A DNA stretch of 64,000 bases from positions 930,001 through 994,000 of the forward strand of contig CP084620.1 of NCBI GenBank assembly GCA_025917655.1, read 5' to 3'. A model generated the notes under the pieces. The model was given only the letters and a program-made list of their open reading frames with translations, was not told the origin of the DNA and did not search any database. The DNA is from Chlorella sorokiniana. Its lineage: Eukaryota; Chlorophyta; Trebouxiophyceae; Chlorellales; Chlorellaceae. Positions within the stretch are counted from its first letter, which is position 1. The number at the start of each line of letters is the position of its first letter. A program made the translations under genes and the position numbers. Below are positions 21,501 through 33,745 of the stretch, in pieces.

Positions 21501-24500
21501 CTCAAGGCACAAAAGTCCTTTGTGAACCATGAGATGGATGCAGCGACGCAGGACACGCTCTTTGGCAGCGTGTACGACGGCGTGGCCAGCGGCGCCCTCA
21601 CGGTGCACACTGCCGTGGCCGGCGGCGTGGAGCAGGTGGGCGCCTTCTTCCGCAGCCTTGTCGGCGGCAATGGCAGCAAAACGGCAGCCAGCATCGCTCC
21701 TGAGGTGGTCACCCCGAAGGTGCCACGCCAGAGGTCGCAGTGTCCATGAAACCGCGGGAAGTGGAGCACAGCGTGTCGAATGCGTCGGCCAAATCGGCAC
21801 AAACTGAGCTGGGCGACGCAACGGGCGGAGCGAGCACCCCGACCCCGGCCTGGGGCGCAGATCCGGCACCTACCGCGTGGATTACCAGGTGGGCGGTGTG
21901 CTGGTGGCAGGTCGTTGGTGTGTGTGTGTGGGAGGGGGCCTCTGCCATCATTGCCTCATCACCCTGATCCCCATTTTTGTCGCAGAAGTACCCCATCGCT
22001 GGCTACGTGAAGCTTCCCTACGCGCTGCAGCCTTTTGTGCAGCTACCCTACCTTGACCACGTGATTGTGGTGGCCAAACCGAGCGGAGACGTGAGCGGTG
22101 GCCTGGAGCACTACAGAGAGGTGGGCCTTTTTGTACCGCTTGACAGGCCATGCATGGCGGGTGGCCGAACAAAGAAGAAAGAAGGAAACCTGCTCGCGGG
22201 AACTGCTCGTGGGAGCCATAGATAAGGCTCCATGCAGCTGCCGGGGCAGGGCATTGCGTCAGAGGTAAGAGTGGCTCCCTCGTTCTTCCGCAGTCGGTAT
22301 CCAAGCCAGAGCGGGCGGCGGCGCCCATCTTTGCGGTGATTGACGCCCGGGCAAGCAGGTCCAGGACAAAGGGTACCTGTGGATCGAGGTGGGCCCTTAG
22401 CGGAAAAGCTGCGGGACCGTGCTGCCACGGCGACGGCCGACAGCGGCTGGGGGCACACTCCTTTAGGAGGCGGGGCTGCTAAGCAGGGCGCCACAACCCC
22501 GCTCTGTTGTGTGCCATGCCGCAGATCCCGCTGTCCGACGTCTTCAAGCTCCATGTTGGGGAGATGAAGTCGATCGACGACTACTTGAAGGTGGGCAGGG
22601 CGCGGCAGCCTGGCTGCACAGCATGCCCCAAGGGACGCTCCGCAAAGGGCAGCCAGCGCACAGGCCTTTGCGATCGCTGCGCCACTCACCCCCTGCCGCC
22701 TACCGTGCTGCGCAGGTGCTCAGCAAGAAGGGGCGATGGAACTTCAAGGATCGGCAGAAGAAGTTCAAGGCGGGGCTCAGCTGCGAGTATGTGCCGCTGC
22801 CACCTGGGTCCAAGGAGCTGGTGGATGAGCTGTGGCCGCTGTACCGCAAGTGAGACCTCGGTACCGCCGTAGAAAAGTGCACTTTGTATTGCTGGGGCAG
22901 AAGCAGCAGGCAGGCAGGGATGGGGTTTGTCCGCAGAGCGCTTAGGGATTGGTTTCTTGGAGGATCAGGTGGCTGTGGAGCAGACAGGGCGCACCGATAG
23001 GAGAATCGATGGTGCAGGTTCTCGCCACAGCCCCGCCAACACGCTGCGTTGCCCATCCTGCTGCAGCACAGGCGAGCGCAATGGCTTCACGGTGCTGACG
23101 GAGGAGGAGTTTTACGACTTTCACCTCAACACACCGGACCTCACAGTCATGCTCATCCGGGTGAGCGGGTGCGGCAGCTGGGGCCGCCGGGCGGGGGCGG
23201 GCGTTTAGCAGGGGGCTGAACGACAGCTCCCAGTGCACTGCGCTGCATCACAAGACTGCGAGTGTGTCGCCCTCCTGAAGCCACGTGCCTGCTTTACGCC
23301 CGGGCAGCTGGCCCCCTTGATCTTGTCACAGCCTGGCTGACACCCCCACCCAGCACGCCTCGCAGGATAAAGACAACGGCCAGCTGGTGACCTTCTGCAC
23401 GGGGGTGCGGGCGGCCGACACGCTGATGCCCATGTGGTGCGGCACCGACTACGACAACGAGAAGAGCCGCTCCTGCTCCTCCTACTTCAACATGCTCTAC
23501 GAGGTGGGCGCCGCCGCAGCACGGGGGGCACTGGTGCCCAAGGGCCCTGCGGCGCCCCCGCAGCAGCACAGCTGGCAGCTGTAGCGCTGCATGCTGCATG
23601 CTACAGAGCCCAACCGCCCGAGCCGGTGCCCCGGGACGCGGTCCCAAGCGTTTTGAGCGGCTCATGGTGCCCCCCATCTCCCCGCAGTACGTGAAGGTCG
23701 GCATTGCCGACCCCACCATCAACTGGGTCGACCTGGGGGCGTCGCGCCGCTCAGCCAAGACAGCCATCGGCTTCACCGGCTACCCAGTCAGGTGGGACCC
23801 CGGGGGAGGGGGGTGCACTTGCGTGAGGGTGTGCACCGATTGCGTGAGGAAGGGTCCGCGCCGCCGTCATCGAGGCAGAGCAGCAGGCCACCTCATACAG
23901 AGGGTGACAAGGCTGCAGCAGCAGTGGGGCCTATCGCCACACCCCGGCTCTTTGGGCCTGGGCAGAACCCCTCCGGCACACCGCAGACCAGCACAGTCTT
24001 GCCTGACGCGAAGCGTGCACGCTCTACACATCAACCCTTGCCACCCCGGCGTTGCTTTGCAGCATCTACATCCGCTGCAAGAACAGCGTGCAGGAGGCCC
24101 TCTACTCCCAAATGATGGCGGTCTACTTCAAGGTGGGAGGGCTGCTGCCAGGAGGAAGCTGGTTTGGGGCTGCGGGGGCCCGCTTTGCTCACCCTCAAGC
24201 AGCGCACTGTTGAACACACTGCTGTCAAGCTGGTGCACGGAGTCAACACACCTTGCGGCTGAAATGCCATTTTTCGGTGGTGTGGTGCCCATTGCAGAAG
24301 GAGGAGCTGATCAACGACCCTTGACCAGCGCAGAGAGCCACCCAGGAATTGTACGCATTTGTTGTGCTGCCATGTATGCGTCCCGTGCAAGTTTTTCGGC
24401 ACTTCCTCCCCTTCGCCTGACACGTTCCTAAGCCTCCACACATGAGCCAGAACCGTATAATGCTTGCTGCCCTTTTGGGCCTTGCAGCCGTAATGCCCCA

Positions 24501-27500
24501 TCCGAAAACGGCAGCAACAGCTCACCACGCTCATGGCGGCGACGGAAGACGCAAAGCCTCGCTGGCGATGCCACCAATCAGCGCCGCTGCCGGCGCCCAG
24601 CCATAGTTCGCGGTGCAGCAATTGATGGTCCGCTGCAAAGCAGCAAATGGAGGAAAGGCCAGGCACGCGTTGGCTGGAGGCAGAGGCTGGGTGGGAGCAA
24701 GCCATGCTCTGGCATGATGCACCATGCAGCGGCCAAGTGGCCTACACGCTGTGGCAAGCCCGTTGCGCTTGCCTGTCTGCTGCATGGCCTGCAGCACGCG
24801 GATCAGCTTGGCCTCTGGCCAGGAATCACGCGGTGATGCCGGGTCGATGCCAACCTCCTGCACATGTTCGGGGCCGGGACCAAACCGCCAGGCAGGCCCC
24901 GCACAGGTTGACAGGGAAGCCGCGACCACCGCTGCCAAGCGCAAATCCGGCACCCATGAGCAGCCTGGTCGTCTGGAGGAATCAGGCTGCTTCTAGAGAG
25001 CAAAGCACGCGCGCAGAATGCACGCACCCTCAGCTTAGCGTAGAAGAGGTCGGCGGGGCGCAGCTGCTCCTCATGCTGTGCACGCTGAGCATGCTGCGCG
25101 GCCTGCGCCTGCCCCTGGGCCGCCCGCTGCTTGGGCACAGCCAGCACACGCCCCCGCAGCGTGCCGCGCGCAGACTGCAACGCGATCTTCGAGCCTAGCT
25201 TGCTTGCAAGTGCTGCACGGGAAACGATGCGTGGCGCGACATCCTGTTGCTGCCGGTGCTGCTCCTGCTGCTGCTGCTGAGCCGCAGCAGCGGCGGCGAG
25301 TAGACGCGTGCGCTGTGAGCGGCGCTCCCGCCAGCTGGTGTAGACTTCAAACAGCGGCACCGTGCCTTCCACCCACTGCACCAGTCAGACCAAGTGAACT
25401 CGGGAGGCAGACCTCAACAGTTGCTGTGCATTATTCAGCAGAGGTGATCAATCCATGACACAGCCGGCTTGCAAGCTACATGACATCCTTGGTGCCCACC
25501 TGAATCAGGCCGAGCCTGCGGCCCAGAGGCGTCACCTCGAAGCACTGTGCTACAGCCATGGCAGCCAGGTCGCCGCCGCCTGCGCGCAGAGCTGCCCGGC
25601 ATGCGCGCAGCACCTGCATCAACCGAGCATCAGCCCGGAGATCTTCCCGACCCTGCAATAAAGAGTAGGCAGCAGGGTTGTGGGGCTGCTCAGTGCAGGC
25701 CAAGCACATCCGCTGCGCCATGCGAGCAAAACCAGCGTACTCATAGCTCGGCTGCAGCCTCGCCTTGAGTAGAAAGGAGTAAGCTGCTCCGTCGCTGCCC
25801 ATCAGCTGCAGGCGCTTGGGCCGCGTCTTGGTGGGCAGCACGGCGACCTCGCCGCCCACCCCAGCCACCGTCGCGCCGGCGGCGACGGCGCCCGGCACGG
25901 GATGGCGGCGTTGGTCAGCGAGGCCAGCGCTGGCGCCACGTCAGCGAGGAGCAGGCGCCTGGGCCGCAGGGCGGCAGCCAGATCGCTGGCAGCGCCGCGC
26001 AGCAGGCCCACCACGCGCCGCTGCTGAGCTGCCCTGGCGAGGCCCTGGGGCCCCGCCGCGTCAGCTGGCGGCGTCGCCAAAGGGCTGCCCAACTCTCGCA
26101 GCAGGCTGCGCAGGCGGGGCAGATGTTCTTCCCGAAAGCGCTGCTCATGCGGGGTCTCGGGCACAGCTGCCTCCGCCGCATGCAGCTGCTGCTGCAGGCA
26201 CAGCAGCACCGGCGCCAAGGCTGCCAGGTAAGCATCGGCACCTGCAGTGCTGCTGTCAGCCCCCCTGCTCACACTGCTGCGCGTGCAGGCGCCGGGCAGC
26301 ACTTGCAGCAGCCTCCTGCAGCACCGAGTGCCAGTGCTCCTCCGGCAGTACCGCCAGCCTGGCAGCCTCTGTCTGCAGTACGTGTAGCTGCCGTGCCAGT
26401 CGAGGGTGCCGCTGCTCCAGCTCGCCGACAAAGCCTGCAGCCGCGCTCCAGGCAGCGCATCTACGCCCGCCGCCGCAGGCTGAGCAGCTGCCGCCACCGA
26501 GGCCGGCAGCAGCACCTGGGAGGGAGCTGCATCCGCCACATGCACCAGCAAGCTGTGCACGGCCTGGCTGTCGCTGGCTGCCTCGCCACCCGCCAGCTGA
26601 GACAGGAGGTGCGGGACCACTGGGAGCCAAGCGGCTGCAGGGACAGCTGCCAGCTCTGCGGCTATGTCGGGGGACAGCTGCCCACCGCTGCCCTGCACAA
26701 CCCCGGCAGCAGCTGGAGCACCTGCAGCAGCAGCGGCAGGGCTTCGTAGCTGCCGCCGCCGCCCGCGCCCCCAGCGGCCAGCGACAGCGCCACGCAGCTG
26801 GCAGTGAGGGCCGCTTGCTGCAGCGCAGCCTGGACGCCGGGCTGACCACCTGCTGTTCCAGCCTCCTCCCCCTCCGCCGCCTGCCGGTGAAGCCATGCCG
26901 CCAGGTGCCACCACTGCTGGGGAGAACCTGGCAGGGATGCGACGCACGCCTTGAGCGCCGCATACTGCACCACACGGGACTGCAGCAGCTGCCCTTGCCC
27001 CGTGAAGTAGCTCTCCAGCCGGGAGAAGTGGGGCGTGCTGAGGGCAGGGGCGGCGCAGGACCGCAGCAACGCAGCCACCTCAGCAGCAGGTGCGCCCGCT
27101 GCAGCCTGCCCCCGCTCCAGAAGCAGCCGAGCGGCGGCGGGGATCACAGCTGCTGCTGCGGCAGTCGCCCGCGCCTCCTGCAGCAGCTGCCATGCCGCGC
27201 TGCCGTCGGTATCCCGCGCGCTCAGGAGGCGCAGGCGCTGCCAGCGCTCCAGCAGCCCAGCCGACGCGTCCCCGGAGCTGCCAGTAGGGCTGGCCCTGCC
27301 GCCATCCGCTGCCCTGTCCAGGAGCCGCTGCGCACAGGCGGCGTTTCGCCCTCCAATGGCGGCCTGTGCGGCTGCTATCAGGAGAAGAGGCTTGTCGTAA
27401 GGTGGCGCGGCCCTGCCAAGCAGCAGGAGAGGCTGCAGGAGGGTCCCTGCCGCTGCGCCATGGGCAGCCTCCTCCTCGCATTCCGCGACAGCCTGCTGCC

Positions 27501-30500
27501 AAGCACACAGCGGCTCCCCAGACGGCTGGCGATTTGCGGCTGCTACCGCCTGCAGCAGAAGCTCGCTGGGCACCTTGGGCAGCTCTGCTGCCCCGCTCCC
27601 TGCCACAGACAGCTCAGCCAAGACGGCCGCCGCCGACGCTGGGCTGGCCGACAGAGTGGCGGCGGGGTCCATGCTGCACAGCTGGAGATCCTGCAGCAGG
27701 CGAGAGGGCCGCTCCTCGGTGCCTGCGCTCGCTGTGCGCCGCCGCTCCGGCTGCGCATCCCAGCTGGCCAGCTCCAGGCACCGGTCGGCGGCCTCAGGGG
27801 GCAGCCGGCTGCCGCGCTTGGTCTACAGCAACCAGCATGGAGGGGAGAGTTGTGAGATGCATGTACGACAAGGCACGGCAGTGAGAGCCAGCAATACAGG
27901 GGCTGGCGCAGGTGTGGCGGTGCCAACGTCTCACCTGCAACCACCCGCGAAGCCCGGCGGGGTCGCCCAAGGCTGTGTATGCGTCAGCCACCAAGCGAGC
28001 CACTGTGCCAGATGGCACGCACTGCAAGCTTGAGCGCGCGCCCGACACGAACAGCTGAGTGTAGCGCTCAACAGCAGCCTCATACCGCCCGGCTGCTTGT
28101 TCCCTCGCCGCAGTGAGCCAATCCCAGGCTGCCGCGGCTGCCTCAGCCAGTTCGCCATCGTCGGCTGCTGGCGGGAAGGTGGCGCCTGGCGTGGCCGGCT
28201 GTACGGCCCGCAGCAATGGGTCAAAGGCGCTGCGGCAGTAGGCCTGCAGGCCTTCCAGCCCGGCTGCATCGCCCAGCGTGCACAGCGCAGCAGCCGTCAT
28301 GCCCGCTGCATCTGCTACTTTGGCAGCTGCACTCTGCAGCTGGTGCTGGCTCAGCCCGCGCCGCTGCCCGGCTGCCGACCGCGACCCGGCCTGCTGCTGC
28401 TCCTCCCGCAGGCCGGGGTCTGGGCTGCCGCGCGTCGCCGCCAGAAGCGCCACAGCTGGGTTGGGGCGGCGGCGGCCTCTGGTGCACCCGGCAGGCGCGA
28501 GCCGTGGCTGCCAGCAAGCGGCGTCTTGGGCGGCATGGCGCCGGCCGCGGTCGGCGACAGCACCCCGCCGCGCGCCTCCGCTGCCTCCTCCCCTGTGCCG
28601 CTTGCAGCAGGGGCTTTGGGCAGCAGGCGATCCAGCTGGAGCTGCAGGTCTTGCAGGCGCTGAAGGCCGTGGTAGGCCGCGAGGTGCGGCAGGTGGGCGG
28701 CCGCCGAGGTGCGCAGCAGCAGCAGCCGCACCCGGCCAAACCACGAGGTGCACACCTGCGCCGGCATTGGGGGAAGGCATGCAGCCCTGACATGACATGA
28801 CGACGCATGTACGTTCGCTTCAGCTTGCTGCACGCAGCAGGGGGACAGAGGATTGGCAGAGATAGGACGTTGACCACAGGACCAACCTTTTCATTTGCAG
28901 CAAAGAAAGCCGCGGCATCCTGCGGCGAGGCAGCGCGGCTGCCGCTGCCCGAGGCTGCAGCGCTGATGCCTTGCTCCAAGGCAAACAGAAAGAGGACCAG
29001 CAGCGCCGCCGCCTCCTGCTTTCCGCGGTCAGCTGCTGCCTGCTCAGCTGCGGCTGGCCCAGCCCGCGAGTTGTGTTGATCTTGGTGCCCGGCTGCGGCC
29101 TGCTGCAGAGCTCTCTCCAGGGCGGCCAGCGTCTGAGCGGGGCCCCCATAGGGTGTGCGCAGGCGGGCAGCTACACATTGCTTGGCGGCCTCCTGAACAG
29201 CCACCCAGGCAGCCTGAGACAGGCAAGCCAGGGATCGCCTGCAGAGGGACGCAGAGCAGCACGCGGTCAAGGCGCACGTCAGAACACGCACGCACAAACA
29301 GTGGCAGCTCATGCGCTCGCCTGTTGTGTGCAGGAGGCGTGCTGGGTGATGCGCCCCTCGCGTAGTGCAGCATCCGCGGCAGCCAGTCTGACGGGGAGTT
29401 GACTGGTAGCTGTTCCCCGCTGCTCAACACAGTGGGAATGGCGAGAGAGCCGGGAGACAGGTAGGACAGGAGATGCTGCAGCTGCACAGGCCGGAACTGC
29501 AGCTGCTGAGGCTCCAGAGCTGCTGCTGCTGCATCGCGCGAGTCTGTCACTCTACACTCAGCGCCGCTGCCGACGGGACATAGGGCGCCGCTGAGCGCCA
29601 GAGGGGCGGCGGCCGCAAGCAGCAGCTGCTCCGCCTCTGATGCGCCGCAGGCGCATGGAGGTCTGTCAGGTGCAGCAAGGCGGCACGGAACAGGGCGACC
29701 GACAGTCCGGCGTCTTGCAGCAACGCCGCGCTGCCAGCACTGGTGGACACCCAAGCGCGAGTTGCGCTCAAGGCGGTGCAACGCACGGCTGCGGCGTGCG
29801 AGTCGGTACAGGCCAGGGCAGCTGACAAAGCTGCCGCCAGATCAGTGAGTTCCTGCAAGCCGGATTCGCCTTGGGGCCCCGGTCTGCCCAGGATGCCACA
29901 TGCTGCAGCCAATCGAGCACTGCCAGCAGCACCGGCTCAAGTCCTCGGCTGCTGCCGCGCGCTCCAGCTTCCAGGATGCCAGCCACCAGCTGCAAGGTGC
30001 CCTGTAGGGGCGCTCCTGCTGCTGCAGGGCCGACTGACCCCTTGTCATGCACCGCAGCAGACCGCAGCTGGTCTGCAGTCGCCTTCAGCAGGGTCAGAAG
30101 CTGCAGCCAAAGCCTGTGCGGCTGCTGCTCCCCCAACACCCCTCCGCTGGCCAGCGCAGAGCTCGGCAGCGCCAACAGCAGCAGACGCTGCCACACGGCA
30201 GTCAGGCCGGAAGGCGGCAAGTGCGGGACGGAGGCTTGAAGCACCGACAGGTCAAAGAGCAGCCCTGCAGCTCCCTCCTGCACCGCAGCAGGCCCTGGTC
30301 CTGCCGCCAGAGCCTCTGCGTCTGCCAGTAACGCCTCCAGGGCTGCTGGCGAGTGCTGCGCCAGCAGCGCTACCAGCTGTGCAGCCTGCAGCACGACCTC
30401 CCTGCTGGCATAATGCCGCAGCGAAAGCAGCCACGGCACGCCTTCGGTGCCGACTGGCAGCAAAGCGGCAGCCGCTGCGTCAACGGCCCCCTCCAGCCCT

Positions 30501-32879
30501 CCGACGCCCTGCGACTGCTGCTGCTGGCGCTGGGTCAGCAGCTGCGCCCAGGCCCGCACCGCCGCCAACACCGCCAGGACAGCCGACTGCTGCGCCGCCA
30601 CAGCAGGCTGCTCCATGGCAGCGGCTGCAAAGGCGAGCGCCGCCTGCGCCAGCGTCTGCAGCGGGTCGCTGGCCTGCCCTTCTCCCGCCGCTGGTTGCTG
30701 CTCAAACAGAAGCTCAAGCTGGACCTGTTCAGGGCCGGGCACGGAGCCAGCTTCCTGCATCACGCCACTCACAAGCAGCTGCACGCTCACATGCTCGCCT
30801 GCCGTGCTGCGCTCTGGCGCAGCTGCCGCCACGGCGGCTGCGGCGGGCGCCAGCGCCGCCAGCCGGGCGACGTGCCCTGCCAGCTCAGCAGCGACGCCGG
30901 CATGCGCTGCGGAGGCTGCAGGCACCCGCACAGCAGACTGGAAGGCAGCCAGCAGGTCTTGAAGCTGCGCCCGGCAGGCGGGCAGGCGGGCGTCCACCGC
31001 CGCATCCAGGATGGGCAGCACGCAGGCGGCCAGGGCCAGGGCCTGCCTCAAGCTGGGCGGCACGCTGGGAGCGCCCGGGCCACCGCCGCCGTCGCCGGCC
31101 CCGGCTGCAGGCGGGCCGGCCTCCTCGGCAGCCTGGCCCGCCAGCCGTCGGAGGTCCGCCAGCAAGCTGCCCAGCAGCGAAGCGGTGAAGGCGGGCTGAT
31201 GACGCCACAGCGCGCCAAAGGACGCCAGAGCCCGGCTCAGTGCAGGCCTGCGGGGGGCCATGCAGGCAGCCGGGGCCAGCCTCAGCGGCAGCTGGCGCGC
31301 AGCGAAATTGCAGCACCCGCGTGGCTGCACAGGCAGGGCGGGGGTGGCAGCGCGGCGGCCCACCTGGCGGCGTCTGGCAGCGCGGGCTCCAGGGCCCAGC
31401 CCAGCAGCAAGTCGACCAAGTCACGGAAGCGCACCCTGCGGTGGAGGGGAACCAGAAGTGGCAGTGGTGTGTGTGTGGGGGGGGTGGGGGGGGGGGGGGG
31501 GCTTTGGCACACTTGCCAGACGCAGCGCAGACGAGCGACCCAGCGCGATGCTCGGCAGGGAGGCCATGCATCAATGGATTCTAGCAGCGGGTGCCGCACA
31601 GCCCAGGCCGCCTGGGCGCCCACCGCAGCGAGTGCTGGTGCCGCGCCGCCTGCTGCACCGCGGCCAGCAGCGGGGGCAGGGCGGCGGGCGGGGTGCCCTC
31701 GTCCTCCAGCAGGGACTGGCAGGCCGCAAGCACGGCGTTGGCGTAGCGCGCCAGCGTCACGCCGTCCACACCTGCGGCCAAGGTGAGACAAGAGCATGGT
31801 TCACCAACGGTCACCGGGCGATGCTGCCGTCTTGTCTTGTCTTGTCGTTGTCAAGTGAAGCAGAGGCGGCGCAAACGGGGGCCAGCGGCGTGTCCGGCGT
31901 GGCGCAGCAGCCACGGGCGCAAGCGGCCGCAGCGGAGCGAGCGTGCATGGGCAGGAGCAGGCTGGGGAGGTGCGCAGCGTAGCGCGCCTGTGAGGCAGTC
32001 ACGCAGCGCCGCCAGCACGGCCACCAGGTGGTGCGGGCGAGCGCTGCGCCGCTGGGCGTCACGCGGCGCTGCAGAACCGGCAGCAGCCAGTCAAAGAGCA
32101 GCCCCCGACGGAGCTGCCGGCAGAGCCGCTGGCGAACCCTGCTCCAGATGCAGCGCCAGCTGCGGGGCCAGCCTGGGCCGCGGCTCTGGAGGCTGCTGCT
32201 GCGGCGGCGGCCTGGGCCGCCAGCGCGCCGATGGCGCCCACGGCAGCGCCGCCGCCGCGCTGACCGCGGGGAGGGGTCGCTCCACAGCGTGGCCAGCAGG
32301 CGGGGCCACAGCGCCTGCAGCTGCTGCAGAGCTTCTCGCTGGGCCGCGGGGTCAAAGAGCCGCTGGTGCAGCTGCTGCAGCGCCGCGGCCCTGGCAGCCT
32401 GCATGGGCGACATACAAAAAGCGGCACGAGGTGAGGGAGCCAAAGGAGGTGAGGCGCAAGTCGCACGAGGATGCTGCGAAATAAGGAGTCGGTCATTCAG
32501 GCCAAGCGGAGGTGAGGGCGGCTCACCGCCGGCTGCGTGGCATCAGAAGCTGCATCGACAAGAGCCGCCACTGCGGCGTTCCCCGTCTCTGCATCGCCAT
32601 GCATTGCCTGACGTGCCGTGCCACGCTGCTGCTGCCGCCCAGGCGCAGCATGCCCCAGGGGGCGCCTGCCGCCGCGGCCTGCTCCCGGCCGCCGCCCGGC
32701 TGGGTGCTCCGCCCCCAGCTGTGCCGTCCCGACCAGCCGGATGATGCTGGTGCAAAGGCTCTTCGCTGGCCTGGGGAGCCTGGGGCTGTTGATGCCGCCG
32801 CGGCTGGTAGGGCTGGGGGTGGGGAACGCCGGTCGGCGCGCGGCGGCGGTGGGTCCTGCTGCTGCATCCCGTCGCTCAT
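15562..32879 (-). CDS. SMG1: SMG1-type phosphatidylinositol-3-kinase-related protein kinase
   Basis: SMG1 phosphorylates UPF1 in nonsense-mediated mRNA decay. The model starts at ATG 32879 (MSDGMQQQDPPPPR). Ala/Leu/Gln-rich helical exons down to about 26,000 fit HEAT and FAT repeats; FRDLVDLLLGWALEP (about 31,400) is a SMG1 signature. The kinase N-lobe reads VAVLPTKTRPKRLQLMGSDG (about 25,840), then DLRADARLMQVLRA and VEGTVPLFEVYTSWRER. Then come RPADLFYAKL, SPRDSWPEAKLIRVLQAM, LLHRELWL and SVAAMSV (ending 24526). After a 3516-base intron come VGHLLGLGDRHLDNILL (21009 down; catalytic Asp in GDRHLDN), VVHIDFSVIFDRG (DFG-equivalent HIDF), VPEVVPFRLTP and ALGVTGGAG. A long helical insert follows (about 20,200-15,750), then the FATC end QQVGRLIAAATSPARLARMY, EGWMPWV and TGA 15562-15564. 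Many exon borders are unresolved. Confidence 0.9.
17593..17705. repeat. Two-copy imperfect repeat (59 and 54 bp) in SMG1
   Basis: Units at 17593-17651 and 17652-17705 share the start cctacagcctc and the end acccacccacaccccagcgc plus ccgaatc. They lie just 3' (minus strand) of the exon ending LVPFLDFDEALAGG, probably in an intron. Nearby exons also repeat a protein motif: LVPFTDFDAQL and LVPFLDFDEAL. Confidence 0.75.
21377..24324 (+). CDS. Conserved acyltransferase-like protein nested in an SMG1 intron
   Basis: The whole gene lies on the opposite strand inside the SMG1 intron 21010-24525. Exon 1 (ATG 21377, MLAMSGSEAR, donor 21409) joins exon 2 at 21470 (ALLESFRRADLKAQKSFVNH). Later exons give YPIAGYVKLPYALQPFVQLP, YLDHVIVVAKPSGDVSG, IPLSDVFKLHVGEM, KGRWNFKDRQKKFKAG, LPPGSKELVDELWPLYRK, NGFTVLTEEEFYDFHLNTPD, LTVMLIR, LVTFCTGVRAADTLMPMWCG, WVDLGASRRSAKTAIGFTGY and PVSIYIRCKNSVQEALYSQM. 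It ends KEELINDP, TGA 24322-24324. The sequence is strongly conserved in style; the segment DLGASRRSAKTAIGF recalls GNAT/FemAB-like acyltransferases, so an N-acyltransferase is possible but unproven. One base seems missing near 22343 (G run). The start may lie further upstream in the same open frame. Confidence 0.75.
31486..31501. repeat. Poly-G tract in an SMG1 intron
   Basis: Sixteen consecutive G (poly-C on the coding minus strand), with a (GT)n stretch just before it, near the acceptor of the exon encoding FRDLVDLLLGWALEP. Likely a polypyrimidine tract on the minus strand. Confidence 0.8.
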
Positions 32880-33745
32880 CGCGCAGTCAGCCAGTCAGCA
32901 GGGAATGTTGGGTGACTTAAGTAGTTGAAGGGCCTCCGAAACATCAACTTCCCTTACAATCAATGCAAACCTGCAGCAAGGGCAACAATCGTCAGAGCGG
33001 GGCGAGCAGGCGACAGCACGAGCGTCGGCAGCGGAGAACCCAAACTGTCGGCAGCAGCGTCTTAGCGATCTTGGCGTGCCCCACCTTCCCGTTCGCTCTC
33101 ATCCACATTCTCCACCAGAAGCACAGCCTCCCAGCGGCCTCCAGGGGCGAGTGCAACACAAACTCCTCCCCATTTTGTGCAGATTGATCCCTTTCAGGAA
33201 TCTCCACCAATTCCGTAGTCGTTACTATAGATGTTAAACGAGCAGCTGCTGCCAACGCGCCACCAAGCGCAGTCGCCGGTGTTTGCAGGCGTTCTGAGCT
33301 GCTGTAGTCCTCAGGCTTCACAAATGATAGACATGCGTGCGTCCACTTGCAGTTCAGAACATTGCGATGCACGCTGCACAATGCCACAGGACACCTCAGC
33401 AGTGCACGATCAACGGAAGCGCGCCGTTGCGCTGGCTTCTGCAGTGGGAAGCCCAGCCAGAGTGCCTGCGATGCCACTTATGATTCAATCCAACTACAGG
33501 GAAATTTCCTTCCATCTTTGAATTTCGAGAACCGCGCAGGGCGCCCAGGGAAGGGAAGTGGCAGGAGTGAAGGAACAAGGTTTCATCACGGCACGCAGGG
33601 AAGCCGGGGCCGGAGCGCATCCAAAAGCAGTGATTTGATTGGGAAAGGCATAGAGCACAAAGTAGCAAGCGAATGAAATTCATGCAGCCTCCAAGGAGTG
33701 AAACAGTTGCCGTGCAGGTACGATAGCGCAGCAGCGACGGGCTGG
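32880..33745. other. Intergenic: SMG1 upstream / uridine kinase A downstream
   Basis: About 870 bases with A/T-richer stretches. A minus-strand open frame (33477-32992) contains NGEEFVLHSPLEAAGRL, which I do not recognise. It could be a 5' exon or a small gene but lacks support. No RNA gene was found. Confidence 0.4.

Noticed and set aside
32992-33477. Possible small minus-strand gene upstream of SMG1
   Set aside because: Open frame without recognisable motif, splice support or conserved composition; left as unannotated intergenic sequence.
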